Assembly (NCBI RefSeq): GCF_028583425.1
Contig: NC_072801.1
Location: 66,293,766 to 66,357,765 of the forward strand
Direction: 5' to 3'
DNA from: Eublepharis macularius
Taxonomy: Eukaryota > Chordata > Lepidosauria > Squamata > Eublepharidae
Length of the DNA stretch: 64,000 bases
The position numbers were made by a program, and so were the translations under genes. Within the stretch, counting starts at the first letter, position 1; each line of letters begins with the position of its first letter. Below the pieces are notes generated by a model. The model was given only the letters and a program-made list of their open reading frames with translations. It ran no database searches and was not told the origin of the DNA. This document shows, piece after piece, positions 46,501 through 54,892 of the stretch.

Positions 46501-49500
46501 CGTTTAAAATCGATAAAAACAAGAAAACAACAATACTAAAATCAATATACAAAACAATAATGAAATAAATTAACTAAGTGCAATGGGGGGAGAACCCCCA
46601 CACACCCCGAAGGTGGGAGGCCGACATGGCACCGCCCCCTTCAACCACCGAATGCCTGGCAGAACAGTTCTGTTTTACAGGCCCGGCGGAACAATAATAT
46701 GTCCCACTGGGCCTGGGTCTCCATTGACAGAGCGTTCCACCAGGCTGGGGCCGGGACTGAAAAGGCTGGGGCTGGGGACCACCAGTAAACATTTGTCCGC
46801 TGATCGAAGCGGTCTCTGGGGAACATACCGTGAGAGGCGGTCCCAAAGATATGCCGGTCCCAACCTGCTCAGGGCTATAAAGTTAAGAACCAATACCTTG
46901 AACCTGATTCAGAATTCAACCGGAAGCCAGTGCAGCTGGCGCAGAACAGGTATGATATGTGACTGGTAGGATATACCAGGCAAGAAGAGCTCATAGAGCA
47001 CCGTGATATACTAACTAGACACAGTAAACCACAAATAAAGAAACTGAATGTTCATTAGTGCAAGCAAAACATCATAATACAGCTACAGCTGCCAATTCAC
47101 ACCAGGCATGGAAAAACAGTCAATTGAATGACAATAAAGTGCAAAGTGGAAAAATATAATAAATACAATTCAAAGTGACCATGCCAGGTAGAAATGTCCT
47201 TTAGTGCCTCATTTTTCTCAAGTGGGACATGATGGAAGGGATTTGATATTTACTGTCTTGTATGTAAGTAGAGCTGTAAATCCTGAATTCATAAAAAGAG
47301 ATTTACTTAGGAGGGAAGCTAGGTGGATCTTTAAGCTTAACATTGTGTCCCCATATGGACTTAATATTAATATGGATTTAACTTGCTACCTTACTTAAGA
47401 TTTGTACAGCTGGCACTGTCGCTTTAACTGCTGAGCTTTTTCTGAGTAGCTCTACAGCTGAAGTTCTTTATTTATGTTTGGGGCTAGTACCCGGCTGGGC
47501 TGCCTCTTTAATCTTTACTATCTGGAGATGATATGTTATGCTACGTACTTGATGTGTATGATATGTACCTTACTTATGTTTTGTATAGCTGACACTGTCG
47601 CTTTAACTGCTGAGCTTTTTCTCATCAGCTCTACAGCTGAAGCTCTTTATTTATGTTTGGGGCTAGTACCCGGCTGGGCTGCCTTTTCATTCTTTACTAT
47701 TTGGAGGTGATGTGTCATGCTGTGTACTTTGAATAACTGCTACATATAAGTTTATTTACTTCAGGGTATGTGTATGGGTTTGTAAGAAAAGACATTGCTG
47801 CTGTCAATTGTATATATCAATATTTATAGAGTGGTAACTAGACATGGGCCCGATCCCCCCCAAAAATCCGATTCAGCCGTTCGTGGATCTGGGCTGCTGC
47901 CAAATGCAGGCCACCGATTCTAAATGATCAACTCTCGTTTCCGGTCCACAATCAGGAATCAGGGAGGCCAGCGCCCAGGGCAACTGTAGTCAGGCTCTTG
48001 CGTGCGCGCGTGCTCCTGAGTTGCCTCCGCCCATGCAGCAAGCTGGCTGTCCCGGTGCACTGCGGAGCTGGTGGCAGTGCGAGTAGCTCGAAGGCTGCCC
48101 GCGGCATTCACCTGCCCCTCAAGACAAGGGGTGGCCGGCTTGCCCGCACACCCCTTGTCCTGGGGAAAGGCAAATGGCACAGGCGGCCTCCCAGCCACCC
48201 GCACTGCCTTTTGTCTTTTGTCTTTCCCCAGGACAAGGGGCAGCCAGCTTGCCCATGCGCCCCTTGTCCTGGGGAAAGGCAAATGGCACAGGCGGCCTCC
48301 CAGCCACCCGCACTGCCTTTTGTCTTTTGCCTTTCCCCAGGACAAGGGGCGGCCGGCTTGCCCACGTGCCCCTTGTCCTGGGGAAAGGCAAACAGTGCAG
48401 GCGGACTCCCAGCCTCTTGCGCTGCCTTTTGCCTTTCCTTTGTGCCCACCCCTTCCCCCTCCCTCCCCTGGGTTGCTGCTCCGTGTTTGGAAAGAAGCCT
48501 GCTAATCAAGGAAAGCTGGGCTTCCATTCGTGTTTTGAGGGTGACAGAAGGAGGGCAAACACAGCTCATTTCATTGACTCCATTGCCCCGGGAATAAATT
48601 ACTAGCGCCAGAGTGTCTGCAATTCTGAACAGAAACTGACCCATCTGATCAAGTCCTGAACAAGCAAACTCCTGACTGCCGGAACGGTTGCCATGGACAG
48701 AACCGATTAGCTGAGTCATGATGGAGCAAATGCTAAAATCGGGGAGTTTTTGAAATCGTAATTCAGATCGTGCCCATCTCTTATGGTAACTGCCAGGAAG
48801 AAGAGAACAGGAAATGGGTGTACACACCGGTACCTCCATTGTGGTTACTACAGTCATTGTTCTTTGCATTGCCTCAATGTTCTTTTACTTACCTTCATTT
48901 GGATCCTGAGTGGACTTAGTGTATATCTCCATTTGTGAACATCTCCAGTTTGACTGTTACAATTGCATACATTTGTACCCTGCACGGTCACTTTGAGTTG
49001 CATTTATTGTATTTTTGCACTTTGCACTTTATTGTCATTCAATTGACTGCTTTTCCATGCCTGGTGTGTATTGGCAGCTGTAGCTGTATTATGATGTTTT
49101 GCTTGCACTAATGAACACACAATACCAGGACACCACTATAACGAATGTACATATATTCCTGTCCACATGTAAAAGTGCAAAGTGCAAAGTGCGATGTGTT
49201 CAAATATATACAATACAGAAATACACAGTATAATCATATACAGCACATATGTTGTTCAAACAAGTCTTTACAGTCCGTATAGTTCCTTGCTTTCATTTAA
49301 AGTGCAACATGCAAAAATTTTTTATATGGAAGCCCATGGAGAGAATCGTGGAAGATGTAATCACATTCCCAGTCCCAAAATTCAAGATTTGTCCAACAAC
49401 GCCGACGGGGATGTGCAGGCAATTATCATTAACCCGTTTCGTGAGAGAACTCACTTCATCTTGGGCATACAAAAATTCAGACTGGATACACTGTAAGTGT

Positions 49501-52500
49501 AGAATAAAATGAATTACACAGCCAAAATAAATCACAATTAGCAATATATACACAATACAATGACTTTTTACTTACAGAAAATTGCAAGAACCAAACTCAT
49601 TCTCTGAGGGCTTGAGAAGAAGGTGGTGTTAACGGACTCATGATTGAATAAACAGCAACTGTGTATATAACTCAATTTGGGGCCGAATCAATCAATGTAC
49701 TAACTAGAGCCAGCTGGAGGGTACTGAGTCATGAAACAACTTGCAGCCCAAGTTGCCAATTTTCATAGAAAGCAAGAGTACATAATCTCCATATTAAGTC
49801 CATACGGTGTCAAAGTATTGAGTTGAAAAATCCACTTGGATTCCAACCGCATAAGTAATTTACCTATATCCCCTGTATGAGGGCAATCCAAATGTTCAAT
49901 GACTGAAACCCTGAAATCATGGTATAGGTGATTACATTGTTGAAAATGTCCAACCGGGGGTGCTTCTATCACTCCATTCCTAATCCTCGATAGATGCTCC
50001 TGAATTCTTATCCTAAGGGGGTGGGTGGTACTACCTATATAGAGCAAGGGACACTGGCATTGGATGATGTAAACTACATTCGTAGATTTGCAATTTGTGA
50101 ATTTGTTGCTGGGAACGGAACGGGTCGTTATAATCCGGTCCAGTCCCACCATATGCCCACATACATTGCAATTGCCACAAGCATGATGGCCTTTGGGCAT
50201 AGTAGTGCGTGGAGAGGTTGCAGAATATTCGGACCTGATCACGATGTCCCGAATGGACCTGGTCCATCTGAAACCAACCGCCAGTCCCGAGGCACAACCA
50301 CGAATGTCAGATAAAAGGTGCCAATGCTGCCTAATAATGGAGGTGATTCTGGGGGCTAAAGGAGTATAGTCCAGCCCCCATTTGATCCTGTCATCAAAAC
50401 TCCTCACTCTGGGGGTCAATAGACTATCCCTTTCCAATACATCTGAACGTGCACTCGCCCTCTCAATAACCTGACTGGGGTAGCCCCTCGCTGCAAAGTT
50501 CTCCCCCAGCTCCCTGCGTCCAATCTTGTAAAAATATGGGTTAGTAGAGTTACGCTTTATCCTCAGGAATTGGCCCAAAGGAATGTTATCCCGCAAATTT
50601 CGTGGATGAAAAGACCGGTAGTGAAGATAGGAACAGCGGTCCGTGTGTTTCTTAAAGGGACGCACCGCCAATCTGTAGTTTTTTTCTCTGTAGATGGTCA
50701 CGTCTAGATAGTCTATACTGTCAGTACTACCGGTCCACGTGAACTGAATTGCCGGATGCCAAGAATTGAACCAATTACCCAATTCCTCAGCACACCCTTC
50801 TTGTCTTAGGACAACAATGATGTCATCTATGTACCGCCTGTAACAAAGGATCTGATCCTTGAAAGGGTTGTTGTGCTCATTAAATACCCTATTGGTTTCC
50901 AAGGCGGACATAAACATGTTTGCAATGCTGGGGGCAGCCGCACACCCCATGGCTACCCCCTGCAACTGAAAGTAGAACACATCATTGAACTTAAAGAAGT
51001 TCTTTTCCAATATAATGTCCAACAAGTTAAGAAGAAAATGAGTGGACGGCTTTTGCACGTCTCGTGAGAGAAGGGCATCCTGTATCACGTTCCTCGCCTC
51101 CTCGTGAGGAATGGAAGTATATAGGGACTTGACGTCAAGGGACATAAGGTACACTGAGGGAGGGATATCTAGGGATTCGATCAAAGAAATTAAAGACATG
51201 GTGTCTTTAAGATAAGCTGGCGTGCTGGTAACCAGAGGCTGCAGAAAATAATCCAAATACCGTGACAATGGTTCCAGAACCGAATTGGAACCGGAAACAA
51301 TTGGGCGTCCGGGGGGAGGATGCCCTGGCTTGTAGATTTTAGGCAATGTGTAGAAGACAGGTGTTCTAGGACTTGGGTTAATGAGTGCATCCCTAGTTTT
51401 CATGTCTATCTCATTGTCCACTAACCCCTCATCCAGAACGATCTTGATGAGGCGTTGAATATGCGGTGTCGGGTTGTGAGACAGCATTGCAAACATGTTT
51501 ATGTCCGCCTTGGAAACCAATAGGGTATTTAATGAGCACAACAACCCTTTCAAGGATCAGATCCTTTGTTACAGGCGGTACATAGATGACGTCATTGTTG
51601 TCCTAAGACAAGAAGGGTGTGCTGAGGAATTGGGTAATTGGTTCAATTCTTGGCATCCGGCAATTCAGTTCACGTGGACCGGTAGTACTGACAGTATAGA
51701 CTATCTAGACGTGACCATCTACAGAGAAAAAAACTACAGATTGGTGGTGCGTCCCTTTAAGAAACACACGGACCGCTGTTCCTATCTTCACTACCGGTCT
51801 TTTCATCCACGAAATTTGCGGGATAACATTCCTTTGGGCCAATTCCTGAGGATAAAGCGTAACTCTACTAACCCATGTTTTTACAAGATTGGACGCAGGG
51901 AGCTGGGGGAGAACTTTGCAGCGAGGGGCTACCCCAGTCAGGTTATTGAGAGGGCGAGTGCACGTTCAGATGTATTGGAAAGGGATAGTCTATTGACCCC
52001 CAGAGTGAGGAGTTTTGATGACAGGATCAAATGGGGGCTGGACTATACTCCTTTAGCCCCCAGAATCACCTCCATTATTAGGCAGCATTGGCACCTTTTA
52101 TCTGACATTCGTGGTTGTGCCTCGGGACTGGCGGTTGGTTTCAGACGGACCAGGTCCATTCGGGACATCGTGATCAGGTCCGAATATTCTGCAACCTCTC
52201 CACGCACTACTATGCCCAAAGGCCATCATGCTTGTGGCAATTGCAATGTATGTGGGCATATGGTGGGACTGGACCGGATTATAACGACCCGTTCCGTTCC
52301 CAGCAACAAATTCACAAATTGCAAATCTACGAATGTAGTTTACATCATCCAATGCCAGTGTCCCTTGCTCTATATAGGTAGTACCACCCGCCCCCTTAGG
52401 ATAAGAATTCAGGAGCATCTATCGAGGATTAGGAATGGAGTGATAGAAGCACCCCCGGTTGGACATTTTCAACAGTGTAATCACCTATACCATGATTTCA

Positions 52501-54856
52501 GGGTTTCAGTCATTGAACATTTGGATTGCCCTCATACAGGGGATATAGGTAAATTACTTATGCGGTTGGAATCCAAGTGGATTTTTCAACTCAATACTTT
52601 GACACCGTATGGACTTAATATGGAGATTATGTACTCTTGCTTTCTATGAAAATTGGCAACTTGGGCTGCAAGTTGTTTCATGACTCAGTACCCTCCAGCT
52701 GGCTCTAGTTAGTACATTGATTGATTCGGCCCCAAATTGAGTTATATACACAGTTGCTGTTTATTCAATCATGAGTCCGTTAACACCACCTTCTTCTCAA
52801 GCCCTCAGAGAATGAGTTTGGTTCTTGCAATTTTCTGTAAGTAAAAAGTCATTGTATTGTGTATATATTGCTAATTGTGATTTATTTTGGCTGTGTAATT
52901 CATTTTATTCTACACTTACAGTGTATCCAGTCTGAATTTTTGTATGCCCAAGATGAAGTGAGTTCTCTCACGAAACGGGTTAATGACAATTGCCTGCACA
53001 TCCCCGTCGGCATTGTTGGACAAATCTTGAATTTTGGGACTGGGAATGTGATTACATCTTCCACGATTCTCTCCATGGGCTTCCATATAAAAATTTTTTG
53101 CATGTTGCACTTTAAATGAAAGCAAGGAACTATACGGACTGTAAAGACTTGTTTGAACAACATATGTGCTGTATATGATTATACTGTGTATTTCTGTATT
53201 GTATATATTTGAACACATCGCACTTTGCACTTTGCACTTTTACATGTGGACAGGAATATATGTACATTCGTTATAGTGGTGTCCTGGTATTGTGTGTTTT
53301 CTTCGCAACAATTGTTCCAGGGCCGCCCGTGGTTTTTCCTGCACTAATGAACATTCAGTTTCTTTATTTGTGGTTTATTGTGTCTAGTTAGTATATCACG
53401 GTGCTCTATGAGCTCTTCTTGCCTTGTTCTCCTGTGATTCTCTCTGTTTGGTTTCTGGTAGGATATACCTGTAAGGTCGCGCAGCGCCGCATTCAGTTGT
53501 AGTTTCCAGATCAGGCCTGGGGTAGCCCAGTGTAGGGTGAGTTACAGTAATCTAGCCTGGAGGTGACCGTTGCATGGGTCACTGTAGCCAGGTCCTGGGG
53601 CATTAGGTAGGGGCAAGTTGCCTGATCTGACGGAGATGGAAAAACGCAGACTTGGCAACCACCATGACCTGGGCCTCCATCGATAGGGAGGCATCCAGGA
53701 GCACGCCCAGACTCTTTGCCACTGGCAAAGTTGCCAGTGGTGTCCCATCCAGGGCAGGGAGCTGGATCCCAACATCTGGCAGCCCCCGTCCCAGCAGCAG
53801 GACCTCCATCTTCACCGGGTTCAATTTCAGCCTGCTCTGTTTCAACCATGCCATCACAGCTTCCAGAGCTCTGGCCAGATTGTCTGAGGCCATGTCTGGC
53901 TGGCCGTCCATCAACAGAAAAAGCTGGGTGTCATCCATGTATTGATGACAGCCCAGCCCAAACCTCTGCATCAACTGGGTGAGGGGGCGCGTGTAGATGT
54001 TAAATAACATCGGGGAGAGTACCACCCCTTGCGGAACCCCACACAAGGGGTGACGGGGCGACAGATCTCCCCCGAGCACCACCCTCTGTCCCTGACGCTG
54101 GAGAAAGGAGACCAGCCACTGTACGGCTGTCCCCCTAATCCCCATGTCGGCAAGGTGGCTGGCCAGCAAGTCATAGTTGACCATGTCAAATGCTACTGTG
54201 AGAACACAAGCAGTGCCGACCCGCCTCGATCCAGATGCCTACGAAGGTCATCTGTGAGGGCAATCAAGGCCGTCCCTGTCCCATGGCCAGGACGGAAGCC
54301 AGACTGTAATGGGTCCAGGGCTACAGCATCATTCAGGAATTCCTGCAGTTGTACCGCCACCACCCGCTCAATCACCTTGCCCAGGAATGGGAGGTTCAAC
54401 ACTGGACAGTAACTGGACGGGTCGGTGGGGTCCAAAGGTGTTTTTTTTCAGGAGGGGCCGCACCACTGCCTCCTTTAATTCTCCTGGAAAAACCCCAGAG
54501 CTCAGGGAGATGTTAACAATGGCTTCCAAATGGTCCCGTAGCCCTGCCAAGCTGGCCTTCACCAGTCAGGATGGGCAAGGGTCCAGAGGACAGGTGGTTG
54601 GCCTCATTCCCTGCAGGATTGTTAAAGAAAAGAGAGAGAGTTTTACATTTGGGCCAATTCTAATACTCTCTTATGTCAGGAACTGTTGTACAAATGGGTT
54701 TGAGAAAATCTCATTTCCTGAACCGAGGGAGGAAATAGGAGGCATGACATTGTATGGAAATGTCCTTGATACTGATTGTACTAACCACATACTGTGTAAA
54801 CTGCCTTGAGTCTCAGTGAGAAAGCTGGACAACAAACAAACAAACGAACAAACAAA

Positions 54857-54892
<36 letters not shown>

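Larger units (their letters stand above)
49118..53339. mobile_element. PLE-A: inverted pair of Penelope-like copies
   Basis: Flanked by a 14-bp duplication TGCACTAATGAACA (49104-49117 and 53340-53353); gene 2 has the single-copy empty site. A minus-strand copy (51489-49118) and a plus-strand copy (51482-53339) meet at about 51485 and share long identical outer ends (ACAATACCAGGACACCACTA and complement). Both encode the same RT plus GIY-YIG protein end. The plus copy is more 5'-truncated. The right end has about 40 bp with no counterpart on the left. Confidence 0.92.
46978..53454 (+). mobile_element. PLE-B: Penelope-like element, split by hAT and PLE-A
   Basis: Flanked by a 15-bp duplication CTGGTAGGATATACC (46963-46977 and 53455-53469). 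Its ends are inverted repeats of more than 200 bp (AGGCAAGAAGAGCTCATAGA at 46978, complement ending at about 53430). Coding remnant at 47204-47398 reads [18 protein letters not shown] and ends TCYLT, the C-terminus of a PLE protein. A direct duplication of about 180 bp follows (47401-47730). Confidence 0.85.
46435..54616 (-). mobile_element. CR1/L3-group LINE in intron 5 of gene 3, split by PLE-B
   Basis: Two halves, 46435-46977 (3' end) and 53470-54616 (RT part), form one 5'-truncated element of about 1.7 kb. RT motifs on the minus strand: [43 protein letters not shown]. The gene 1 intron (4703-4740) is uninterrupted here, giving the empty site. Frames are broken. Confidence 0.88.

Noticed and set aside
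48108-48869. 253-codon minus-strand ORF and similar plus-strand ORFs
   Set aside because: They run through the hairpin array of a non-autonomous hAT element and resemble no transposase.
51490-51553. Apparent N-terminus of the PLE-A minus-strand protein
   Set aside because: These codons are the other copy read backwards across the inverted junction; the real coding part starts at about 51489.
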